Position numbers and translations under genes: made by a program
Assembly: GCA_025456345.1 (NCBI GenBank)
Contig: JALOKU010000001.1
Location: forward strand, 62,001-126,000
DNA: 64,000 bases
Direction of reading: 5' to 3'
Source of the DNA: Vicinamibacterales bacterium
Lineage (GTDB): Bacteria; Acidobacteriota; Vicinamibacteria; Vicinamibacterales; JAKQTR01
Notes under the pieces: generated by a model
Seen by the model: only the letters and a program-made list of their open reading frames with translations
What the model was told of the DNA's origin: nothing
Database searches by the model: none
Shown here: positions 11,608 through 19,295 of the stretch, in pieces
Layout of the letters: every line of letters starts with the position of its first letter
Numbering within the stretch: the stretch's first letter is position 1

Positions 11608-12862
11608 CCCCCAGGAACTTCCTCAGCGTCTGGAGGAACCGGGCGCCGGCCGCCCCGTCTGCCACGCGGTGATCCACGGACAAGGTCGCCTTCATCCGCC
11701 AGCCGACGGTGAGCGCGCCGTCGACGACAACGGGCACCTGCCGCACCGCCCCGACGGCCAGGATCGCCGCCTCCGGCGGGTTGATGATGGCCGAGAACTC
11801 CTCGATCCCCATCATGCCGAGATTCGAGATCGAGAAGGTCGCGCCCGTGTACTCGTTCGGCTGGAGCTTCTTCGCACGCGCGCGCTCGGCCAGGCTGCGC
11901 GCCTCGTCGGAGATTTCCTCGAGCGGCTTCAGGTCGGCGTCGCGCAGGACGGGCGTGATGAGCCCCTCTTCGAGCGCAACCGCCATCCCGATGTGCACCC
12001 GCGAGTAGACCTTCACGTGGTCGCCCGCGAAGGACGCGTTGATCTCGGGGTGCTGCCGCAGCGCAAGCGCCGCCGCCTTCAGGATGATGTCGTTGATGCT
12101 GATCGAGGACTTCTGGTCGCGCAGCGCCTTGTAGGCGTCCCACACGCGGTCCATCGCCACGTCAATCGTCAGATAGAAGTGCGGTACCGGGCCCTTGCTC
12201 TGGACGAGGCGCCTGGCAATCGTGCGGCGGATCGACGAGAGTTCGACATCCTGGCTCTCGGGCCCGGCCTCGCGGGCCGCGACAAGCGACAGCGACCGCG
12301 CCCGCTGCGGCGCGGCCTGCCTGGCCGGAGCGGCGGCCGGCGCTTCGGCCAGCGCGGCCTCGATGTCGCGCTTGATGATGCGGCCCTGCGGGCCGGTCCC
12401 CTGCAGGCTGCCGAGGTCGAGGCCCGCCTCGGCGGCCATGCGGAGGGCGAGCGGCGAGGCCTTCAGGCTGCGCCCGGTCGCCGCCGCCGCGCCCGCGGCG
12501 GGCAGGGACGCCGCGGCCTGCTGCGCTCTTGGAGCGGCGGCTGGTGCAGCCACCGCCGCCGGCATCGCGTCGGCGGCCGGCGCCGCCGAGCCCGCCACCG
12601 GCAGAAGCGCCGACACGTCCTCGCCGGGTGCGCCGATAATCGCGATGAGCTCGCCGACTTTCGCGAACTGGCCCTCGGCCGCAATCAGCTTGCGGATGGT
12701 GCCGTTCGTGTAGGCCTCCATCTCGACGGTGGCCTTGTCGGTTTCCACCTCGGCCAGCGCCTGGCCCGTCTCGATGGCGTCGCCTTCCGTCTTGAGCCAC
12801 CGCAGAATGCGGCCCTCTTCCATCGTGTCGCTCAACTTCGGCATCACTACGCGAGAAGCCAT
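11603..12862 (-). CDS. pdhC: Dihydrolipoamide acetyltransferase (E2) of a pyruvate dehydrogenase-type complex
   Basis: Lipoyl domain (EVETDKATVEME), E3-binding-like region (ASPLALRMAAEAGLDLGSLQGTGPQGRIIKRDI), catalytic DHRVADG; start ATG at 12862. Confidence 0.93.
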   Translation of the reverse strand: MASRVVMPKLSDTMEEGRILRWLKTEGDAIETGQALAEVETDKATVEMEAYTNGTIRKLIAAEGQFAKVGELIAIIGAPGEDVSALLPVAGSAAPAADAMPAAVAAPAAAPRAQQAAASLPAAGAAAATGRSLKASPLALRMAAEAGLDLGSLQGTGPQGRIIKRDIEAALAEAPAAAPARQAAPQRARSLSLVAAREAGPESQDVELSSIRRTIARRLVQSKGPVPHFYLTIDVAMDRVWDAYKALRDQKSSISINDIILKAAALALRQHPEINASFAGDHVKVYSRVHIGMAVALEEGLITPVLRDADLKPLEEISDEARSLAERARAKKLQPNEYTGATFSISNLGMMGIEEFSAIINPPEAAILAVGAVRQVPVVVDGALTVGWRMKATLSVDHRVADGAAGARFLQTLRKFLGG

Positions 12863-12891
12863 AATCTGATCCTCGTCAGAAGACAGAATCA

Positions 12892-12983
12892 AGTAGTCAG
12901 TAGCCAGTAGCCCGTAGGCGGTAGACGAAGAATCCGCGGCTGCGTATCCTCTTATCCCTAGCCCCTAGCCCCTAGCCCCTAGC
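12892..12983. repeat. Composite heptamer element: AGTAGTC AGTAGCC AGTAGCC CGTAGGC GGTAGAC arm, conserved core, (CCCTAGC)x4
   Basis: Five in-phase units 12892-12926, core gtagacgaagaatccgcggctgcgtatcctcttat, four perfect CCCTAGC units 12956-12983. Confidence 0.9.
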
Positions 12984-13013
12984 CCCGAACCCGACAGGTC
13001 CCCTGGCGGGTTC

Positions 13014-13053
13014 GCCCTGAGCGAGCGCTCGATGCGCTTGCGAGCCGAAGGGC
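13014..13053. repeat. REP-like short interspersed element
   Basis: gccctgagcgagcgctcgatgcgcttgcgagccgaagggc; shares GCCCTGAGCG...CGAAGGG ends with 42949-42969; abuts pdhB stop. Confidence 0.5.
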
Positions 13054-14033
13054 TAGTCCAGGTACAACACCTCCCGCACCGCCGCCACCAGGCGCGCAGG
13101 CGTAGGCATCACCATGTGCTCGAGGTTCTTGGCGTACGGCATCGGCACGTCGAGGCCGGTGACGCGTGCAATCGGCGCGTCGAGATCGCCGAAGGCGGCC
13201 TGCTGGACCTGGTACGCGATCTGCGCGCCGACGCCCGCGTACGGCCATCCCTCTTCGAGGATGACGCAGCGGTTCGTCTTCCGCACCGACTCCAGGATCG
13301 GGCCGTCGTCGAGCGGGCGAATGGTGCGGGGGTCGATCACCTCGCACGAGATGCCGTCGGCCGCCAGGGTCTCGGCGGCCTTGAGCGCCACGGTCACCAT
13401 CTTCGACCACGCGACGACGGTGACGTCCGTGCCCTGGCGCTTCACGTCGGTGACGCCGATCGGGATCGTGTACTCCTCGTCGGGCACTTCACCCTTCGAG
13501 CCGTACAGCGTTTCGCCCTCCATGAAGATGACGGGGTCGTCGTCCCTGATGGCGCTCTTGAGCAGGCCCTTGGCGTCGTACGGGGTCGAGGGCGCGACCA
13601 CCTTGAGGCCCGGCACGCTCGCGTACCACGCCTCCAGCGACTGCGAGTGCTGCGCGGCGAGCTGGTGGGCCGCGCCGCCGGGTCCCCGGAACACGATCGG
13701 GATCTTGAACTGGCCGCCGGACATGTAGAGCAGCTTCGCGGCGCCGTTGACGATCTGGTCGATGGCCACCAGCGAGAAGTTCCACGTCATCATCTCGATG
13801 ATGGGGCGCAGGCCCGCCATGGCGGCGCCGACGCCGACGCCGGAGAAGCCCTCTTCGGTAATCGGCGTATCGACGATGCGCTGGGGCCCGAACTCCTGGA
13901 GCAGGCCCTTGCTCACTTTGTAGGCGCCCTGGTAGACGCCCACCTCCTCGCCCATGAGGAACACGGCGGGATCGCGGCGCAGCTCTTCGCGCAGCGCCTG
14001 GTTCAGTGCGTCGCGGTAGGTGACGAGTGCCAT
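13053..14033 (-). CDS. pdhB: Pyruvate dehydrogenase E1 component beta subunit
   Basis: ALVTYRDALNQALREELRRDPAVFLMGEEVGVYQGAYKVSKGLLQEFGPQRIVDTPITEEGFSGVGVGAAMAGLRPIIE. Confidence 0.94.
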   Translation of the reverse strand: MALVTYRDALNQALREELRRDPAVFLMGEEVGVYQGAYKVSKGLLQEFGPQRIVDTPITEEGFSGVGVGAAMAGLRPIIEMMTWNFSLVAIDQIVNGAAKLLYMSGGQFKIPIVFRGPGGAAHQLAAQHSQSLEAWYASVPGLKVVAPSTPYDAKGLLKSAIRDDDPVIFMEGETLYGSKGEVPDEEYTIPIGVTDVKRQGTDVTVVAWSKMVTVALKAAETLAADGISCEVIDPRTIRPLDDGPILESVRKTNRCVILEEGWPYAGVGAQIAYQVQQAAFGDLDAPIARVTGLDVPMPYAKNLEHMVMPTPARLVAAVREVLYLD

Positions 14034-14037
14034 GGCG

Positions 14038-15126
14038 TTACTGTTCGCTCCGGGTGTACGGGCCGTACGGCTCCGCGTAGACATCCTGGTAGAGCTCGTC
14101 GGCGGACGGCTCCGGGCTGGCTTCGGCGAACTGCACCGCCTGCTCGGTGACCGCGCGCGCCTTCCGGTCCAACTCCTCGAGCAGCGCCTGGGTGGCCAGG
14201 CCCGCCGTCTTCAGATACTCGAAGTACTGCTTGATCGGGTCCTGCTGCTTCTGGCCTTCGACCTCTTCCTTCGTGCGGTAGTGGCCGTGGACCGGGTCCG
14301 ACATGGAGTGGCCCATGAAGCGGTAGCAGCGGGCCTCGATGAGCGTCGGCAGGCTCTCGCGGCGCGCCAGATCGACCGCGCGGCCGATCACGTCGCGGAT
14401 CGCGAGGACGTCCATGCCGTCCACCGTTTCGTTCGCCATGTCATACGCGCAGGCGCGCTGGGCGACGTCGTAAATCGCCGACGACCGCTCGATGGCCGTA
14501 CCCATGCCGAACCGGTTGTTCTCGACGATGTAGATGACGGGCAGCTTCCAGAGCGCCGCCATGTTGAGCGATTCGTGGAACGTGCCGATGTTGACCGCCG
14601 CCTCGCCGAAGAAGCACAGCGTCACGTAGTCCTTCTGCTGGTACTTGGCGGCGAAGGCCGTGCCCGTGGCCAGGGGGATGTGGCCGCCGACGATGCCGTG
14701 GCCGCCGAGCATGCCCTTGTCCTTGTCGAAGAGGTGCATCGACCCGCCCTTGCCGCGCGACACGCCGTCGCGCCGGCCGAACAGTTCGGCCATCACCCGT
14801 CCCGGATCGCAGCCCTTGATGAGGGCGTGCACGTGCTCCCGGTACGCGGTGATGACGAGGTCGTCGGGGCGCAGCGTGGACAGCGCGCCGATGGCCACCG
14901 CCTCCTGGCCGATGTACAGGTGGCAGAAGCCGCCGATCTTCTGCAACGCATACATCTCGGCGCATTTCTCTTCGTACCGCCGCCCCAGCAGCATCTGGTA
15001 CAGCATGTCGACCAGTTGGGCCCTGGGCGTGGCGGCGAGCTGGCGGCTGACGTGGTCAGGAATCGCGGGTGTCGTCATAACTCGTTCTGCCGGCTTCTTC
15101 GTACGCGCTGGTTTGCTCGTGGGCAT
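14038..15126 (-). CDS. pdhA: Pyruvate dehydrogenase E1 component alpha subunit (start may instead be ATG at 15078)
   Basis: GFCHLYIGQEAVAIG...RGKGGSMHLFDKDKGMLGGHGIVGGHIPLATG...GEAAVNIGTFHESLNMAALWKLPVIYIVENN. Confidence 0.93.
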   Translation of the reverse strand: MPTSKPARTKKPAERVMTTPAIPDHVSRQLAATPRAQLVDMLYQMLLGRRYEEKCAEMYALQKIGGFCHLYIGQEAVAIGALSTLRPDDLVITAYREHVHALIKGCDPGRVMAELFGRRDGVSRGKGGSMHLFDKDKGMLGGHGIVGGHIPLATGTAFAAKYQQKDYVTLCFFGEAAVNIGTFHESLNMAALWKLPVIYIVENNRFGMGTAIERSSAIYDVAQRACAYDMANETVDGMDVLAIRDVIGRAVDLARRESLPTLIEARCYRFMGHSMSDPVHGHYRTKEEVEGQKQQDPIKQYFEYLKTAGLATQALLEELDRKARAVTEQAVQFAEASPEPSADELYQDVYAEPYGPYTRSEQ

Positions 15127-15994
15127 GGTAAGAGCTTCTCACCAGGGGACCGCACTCCACGTGGCCGAACCCCATGCTGGCCGCCGTGACGCGCAGCATT
15201 TCGAACTCGTCCGGGTGGTAGTACCGGGCGACGGGGAGGTGCGAGGCGGACGGGCTCAGGTACTGCCCGATCGTGATGATGCCGACGCCCGCCGCGGCGA
15301 GATCGGCCAGCGTCTCGACGACCTCGTGCCACTCCTCGCCGAGGCCGACCATGATCCCCGACTTCGTGGGAATGACGGGGGCGTAGTCGCGCGCGCGGCG
15401 CAGCAACTCGAGCGCGCGGGGGTACCGCCCGCCCGGCCGCGCCATCCGGTACAGCCGCGGCACGGTTTCCGTGTTGTGATTGAGCACGTCCGGGCCCGCG
15501 TCGAGCACGGTTCGCAGCGGAGCCTCGCGGCCCTGGAAGTCCGGGATGAGCACCTCGATGCGGCAGGACGGACGGGCGTCGCGGATGAGACGGATGGTCT
15601 CCGCGAAGATCAAGGCCCCGCCGTCGTCGAGGTCGTCGCGATCCACCGACGTGATCACGACGTAGCGCAGGTCCATCGAGCGCACGGCGCCGGCCACCCG
15701 GGCCGGCTCCTCCCGATCGAGGCCCGCCGGCCTGCCGTGCTGCACCGCGCAGAACCCGCACGCGCGGGTGCAGACGTCGCCCAGGATCATGAAGGTGGCC
15801 GTGCCATGGTGCCAGCACTCGCCGATGTTGGGGCAGTGCGCCTCCTCACAGACCGTGTGCAGCCCCTGCTCGCGCATCAGGCCCTTCAGGCGAGCGTAGC
15901 CGGGCGAGCCGGGGGCGCGCACCTTGAGCCACTCGGGCTTCGGGGCGCGCGCGCGCACGAGTTGGACGGGGACGGCAGTGCTCATGGCCTCCAT
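15056..15994 (-). CDS. lipA: Lipoyl synthase
   Basis: CEEAHCPNIGECWHHGTATFMILGDVCTRACGFCAV; VITSVDRDDLDDGGA; NHNTETVPRLY; C-terminal VRSSYHAHEQ. Confidence 0.96.
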   Translation of the reverse strand: MEAMSTAVPVQLVRARAPKPEWLKVRAPGSPGYARLKGLMREQGLHTVCEEAHCPNIGECWHHGTATFMILGDVCTRACGFCAVQHGRPAGLDREEPARVAGAVRSMDLRYVVITSVDRDDLDDGGALIFAETIRLIRDARPSCRIEVLIPDFQGREAPLRTVLDAGPDVLNHNTETVPRLYRMARPGGRYPRALELLRRARDYAPVIPTKSGIMVGLGEEWHEVVETLADLAAAGVGIITIGQYLSPSASHLPVARYYHPDEFEMLRVTAASMGFGHVECGPLVRSSYHAHEQTSAYEEAGRTSYDDTRDS

Positions 15995-16201
15995 CCGGCA
16001 GTCGACAGCTCCCGACCCGCTGGCCCGTCGTCCGCGCCGGGAGGGCCCGGAAGGCGGAAACCGGCTGTCTGGCGTGCCACGTCAGCGGGCGTTAAACCCC
16101 GATCATAGCATCAAGGCCTCCACCCGGTCGTCGGGGTGCCGCTGGCGTTATACTCTGGCGCGTCCCGGGACGCGGCCCGGGCCTTTCCGCGAGGTGCACA
16201 C

Positions 16202-16906
16202 ATGGCGCTGTCGGGTCTCTCGGTCACGTGGCTCGGGCATGGGACGTTCCTTCTCCGCTCTCCCGGCGGGAGGAGGATTGTCGTGGACCCGTGGCTGGAC
16301 GGCAACCCGTCCTGCCCGCCTCACTGCGCGGCGATAGACGAGGCGGACCTGATCCTCGTCACCCACGGCCATTTCGACCACGTGCACGACGCGGCCGCAC
16401 TCGCGATGAAGACCGGCGCCACCGTCGTGGGCATCTTCGAACTGTGCCAGTGGCTTTCCTCGAAGGGCGTCGAGCGGACGTCCGGCATGAACAAGGGCGG
16501 GTCCCAGCAGCTCGCCGGCATCCGCATCACGATGGTGGACGCCAGGCACAGCTCGAGCTACACCGACGATGGCGTCATCACCTACCTGGGCGAGGCGGCC
16601 GGCTACGTGTTGACGTTCGAGAACGGGCTCACCGTCTATTTCGCGGGCGATACGGCGCTGTTTGGCGACATGCGCCTCATCCACGACCTCTACAGGCCCA
16701 CCGTGGCGTTCCTGCCGATTGGCGACCTGTTCACGATGGACCCGGTGGCGGCGGCGAAGGCCTGCGAGCTGCTCGGCGTGAAGACCGTCATCCCGATGCA
16801 CTACGGCACCTTCCCGGTCCTGGTCGGCCGGCCCGATCAACTGCGCGAACTGGTGGCGCCGCTCGGCGTCGAAGTGATCGAGATGAAGCCGGGCGAAATG
16901 GTTTGA
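16202..16906 (+). CDS. Metal-dependent hydrolase, UPF0173 / metallo-beta-lactamase fold
   Basis: LSVTWLGHGTFLLRSPGGRRIVVDPWLDGNP...LILVTHGHFDHVHDA...YFAGDTALFGDM...VIPMHYGTFPVL. Confidence 0.9.
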   Translation: MALSGLSVTWLGHGTFLLRSPGGRRIVVDPWLDGNPSCPPHCAAIDEADLILVTHGHFDHVHDAAALAMKTGATVVGIFELCQWLSSKGVERTSGMNKGGSQQLAGIRITMVDARHSSSYTDDGVITYLGEAAGYVLTFENGLTVYFAGDTALFGDMRLIHDLYRPTVAFLPIGDLFTMDPVAAAKACELLGVKTVIPMHYGTFPVLVGRPDQLRELVAPLGVEVIEMKPGEMV

Positions 16907-16931
16907 CTTGCGATGGGGTAGGCGATATTTT
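16903..16931 (+). promoter_or_regulatory. Sigma70-like promoter: TTGACT - 17 bp - TATTTT
   Basis: ttgact 16903-16908, spacer 16909-16925, tatttt 16926-16931, upstream of the IclR-type gene. Confidence 0.6.
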
Positions 16932-16944
16932 AAGGAACGAAACA

Positions 16945-16965
16945 TGCTTCCAAATAGTGGAAGCA
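16945..16965. promoter_or_regulatory. Perfect dyad TGCTTCCA-AATAG-TGGAAGCA, candidate IclR-family operator
   Basis: 8-bp perfect arms, 5-nt spacer, between promoter-like sequence and the IclR start codon. Confidence 0.6.
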
Positions 16966-16974
16966 GCTTGGGCC

Positions 16975-17727
16975 ATGAAATCCGCTGTCGCACCACCGCC
17001 AACCGTCGCCACGACGTCAATCGAGAAGGCCCTCGAAGTCTGCGAGGCCCTGAGCCTCGCGCCGTCCGGGCTGGCGCTGACCGACGTGTCGCGCGCCGTG
17101 AGCCTGCCGAGGCCGTCGGTACACCGGCTGCTGGCGATCCTCAGGCGGCGCGGATATGTCCGCCAGGACGAGGAATCGCAGCGATACAGCCTGACGCTGA
17201 AGATGCTCGACCTGAGCTTCAGGCTGCTGGGACGCTCGGAACTGCGCCTGCACGCGTACCCGGTGCTGCGCGAGTACGTGCTTCGGGGGCGGCCCCGCAG
17301 TTTCGTGGCGGTGCCGGCGGCCGCCGAAGTGACGTACATCTGGGGCGCGGGGCCTGACGAGGCGGCGATGCGCACGGCGTACGGCAAGCAGATGCCGGCG
17401 CACTGCGCCGAGTATTTCGACGGGGCGGCCCAGGCCAGCCGGCGGCTCAGCTGTCTGCGGCTGGGGCGTGCCGGAGACGTGGCCGCGAGCGCCTCGGTGG
17501 TTGTCAGGCTGGGCTCGTCGTCGGCGGACGGCGGGCAGCGGTTGTATTGCACCTGCGCGCCGGTGTATGACTACACGGGGCGCGAGGTGGCGCGCGTCGG
17601 CGTGTTCGGGCACGGGCCTGACGACGGCCCGATTCTGACCGAGCACAACCGGGAGGCGTGGGATCTGGGGCGGCGGGTGTCGACGAGGCTCGGCCACCTG
17701 CCGACGGCGGTACCGGAGCTTCACTGA
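16975..17727 (+). CDS. IclR-family transcriptional regulator
   Basis: Winged HTH SIEKALEVCEALSLAPSGLALTDVSRAVSLPRPSVHRLLAILRRRGYVRQDEESQRYSLTLKMLDL. Confidence 0.88.
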   Translation: MKSAVAPPPTVATTSIEKALEVCEALSLAPSGLALTDVSRAVSLPRPSVHRLLAILRRRGYVRQDEESQRYSLTLKMLDLSFRLLGRSELRLHAYPVLREYVLRGRPRSFVAVPAAAEVTYIWGAGPDEAAMRTAYGKQMPAHCAEYFDGAAQASRRLSCLRLGRAGDVAASASVVVRLGSSSADGGQRLYCTCAPVYDYTGREVARVGVFGHGPDDGPILTEHNREAWDLGRRVSTRLGHLPTAVPELH

Positions 17728-17776
17728 CGCGGGCGCGGCCCCTGCGCCCGGCGTCGCGTGACAGAGGAGGACGAAG

Positions 17777-18037
17777 GTGGCGTATATCATCTGTGAGCCG
17801 TGTGTCGGAACCAAGGACACTGCCTGCGTGGACGTGTGCCCGGTCGACTGCATCCACCCGCGCAAGGACGAGCCCGAGTTCGCCACGTCCGAGCTGCTCT
17901 ACATCCACCCGGACGAGTGCATCGACTGCGGCGCGTGCGTGCCCGCCTGTCCGGTGGAGGCGATCTTCGTGCTCGACGAAGTCCCGGAGAAGTGGAAGAG
18001 CTTCATCGCGACCAACGCGGAGTACTATCAGAAATAG
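17777..18037 (+). CDS. Ferredoxin (two Fe-S cluster motifs, FdxA-like)
   Basis: YIICEPCVGTKDTACVDVCPVDCIHP...YIHPDECIDCGACVPACPVEAIF. Confidence 0.9.
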   Translation: MAYIICEPCVGTKDTACVDVCPVDCIHPRKDEPEFATSELLYIHPDECIDCGACVPACPVEAIFVLDEVPEKWKSFIATNAEYYQK

Positions 18038-18070
18038 CGGAGCTGCGGACCCCCGCCGCGAGGATGCGCC

Positions 18071-18607
18071 ATGGGTGTGATTGATCACCGGTTCTCTGAC
18101 AACATCATCACGACGAACCTGGACACGGTGCTGGCGTGGGCCCGGAAGAACTCCCTCTGGCCGATGGGATTCGGCCTCGCGTGCTGCGCCATCGAGATGA
18201 TCGCGGCGGGCGGTTCCCGCTTCGACATCGCCCGGTTCGGGTCCGAGGTGTTCCGCGCCTCTCCGCGCCAGGCCGATCTGATGATCGTGGCCGGCACGGT
18301 GACGAAGAAGATGGCCCCGGTGCTGCGGCGCCTGTACGACCAGATGCCGGAGCCGAAGTGGGTGATCTCGATGGGCAGTTGCTCCAACGCGGGCGGGCCC
18401 TTCCCGACCTACAGCGTGCTGCAGGGCGTGGACAAGGTGGTGCCGGTCGACGTGTACGTGTCCGGCTGCCCGCCGCGCCCGGAGGCGCTGCTCTACGGCC
18501 TCATGCGCCTGCAGGACAAGATCGCCCGGGAGAACACCGTGTTCCGCAAGGAACGCTGGATCCCGGCCGGCGGGACAGAACCGATTATCGTCGAGGACCG
18601 GGGCTGA
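18071..18607 (+). CDS. nuoB: NADH-quinone oxidoreductase subunit B
   Basis: [81 protein letters not shown]...[20 protein letters not shown]. Confidence 0.95.
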   Translation: MGVIDHRFSDNIITTNLDTVLAWARKNSLWPMGFGLACCAIEMIAAGGSRFDIARFGSEVFRASPRQADLMIVAGTVTKKMAPVLRRLYDQMPEPKWVISMGSCSNAGGPFPTYSVLQGVDKVVPVDVYVSGCPPRPEALLYGLMRLQDKIARENTVFRKERWIPAGGTEPIIVEDRG

Positions 18608-19071
18608 TGCTGAAGGACTTCCTGCGCTCGTTCTTCCTGGTGGATCTCGCCAAGGGACTCTGGGTCACGCTGAAGTACACGCCGCAGCCGGCCTTCACGT
18701 TCCAGTACCCCTCCGAGCGGCGTCCGGTGGCGCCGCGCTTCCGGGGCGTGCTCCGGCTGCAGGTCGAGCCCGACTCCGGCGCCCAGGTCTGCATCGTCTG
18801 CGACCAGTGCGCCAAGGCGTGTCCGGACGACCTCATTTCGCTTGGCGGGCATCGCGAGCCGGGCATGAAGCTGAAAGCGCTCGACTACTTCGACTTCAAC
18901 CTGTCGAGATGCAGCTTCTGCGGCCTCTGCTCGGAGGTCTGCCCGACCAAGCCGGTCAAGGCCCTCATCATGAGCGAGGACTACGAACTGGGCACCTACA
19001 GCCGCGACGCGCAGATCCTGCGCATCGACGACATGTACGACGGCCTGCCGATTACGCAATACACCAAATAG
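18607..19071 (+). CDS. nuoI: NADH-quinone oxidoreductase subunit I-like (2x[4Fe-4S])
   Basis: CIVCDQCAKACPDDLISL and CSFCGLCSEVCPTKPVKAL; start overlaps nuoB stop (TGATG). Confidence 0.88.
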   Translation: MLKDFLRSFFLVDLAKGLWVTLKYTPQPAFTFQYPSERRPVAPRFRGVLRLQVEPDSGAQVCIVCDQCAKACPDDLISLGGHREPGMKLKALDYFDFNLSRCSFCGLCSEVCPTKPVKALIMSEDYELGTYSRDAQILRIDDMYDGLPITQYTK

Positions 19072-19109
19072 GGGATAGGGGAGAGGGGACAGGGGATAGG
19101 GGATAGGGG
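19068..19109. repeat. Heptamer array ATAGGGG ATAGGGG AGAGGGG ACAGGGG ATAGGGG ATAGGGG
   Basis: Six units in strict 7-bp phase; the nuoI stop codon TAG (19069-19071) is in the first unit. Confidence 0.92.
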
Positions 19110-19295
19110 GAAGACGGGGCGTCACGGCCGCGGTTCCCTCTCGCCTCCTGCCCTCTCGCCGTTCGCCTCACCCCCCTCGCCATGGACCGCCCCCCGCCTG
19201 CCGGGATCTCTCGTCCTGGGTTTCGCGTCCAAGACGGAAATCGGCTATTCTGTCCGGAACGATCCTGAGTGCACCGAATTCCCAGCGGAGGTTGC

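Noticed and set aside
11531-12983. Possible CRISPR-like array
   Set aside because: Units are 7 bp and contiguous, with no 20-40 bp repeat/spacer alternation and no cas genes
19131-19170. Second heptamer arm after the nuoI array (CCCTCTC GCCTCCT GCCCTCT...)
   Set aside because: Composition is similar but the 7-bp phase slips after two units, so not called as an array
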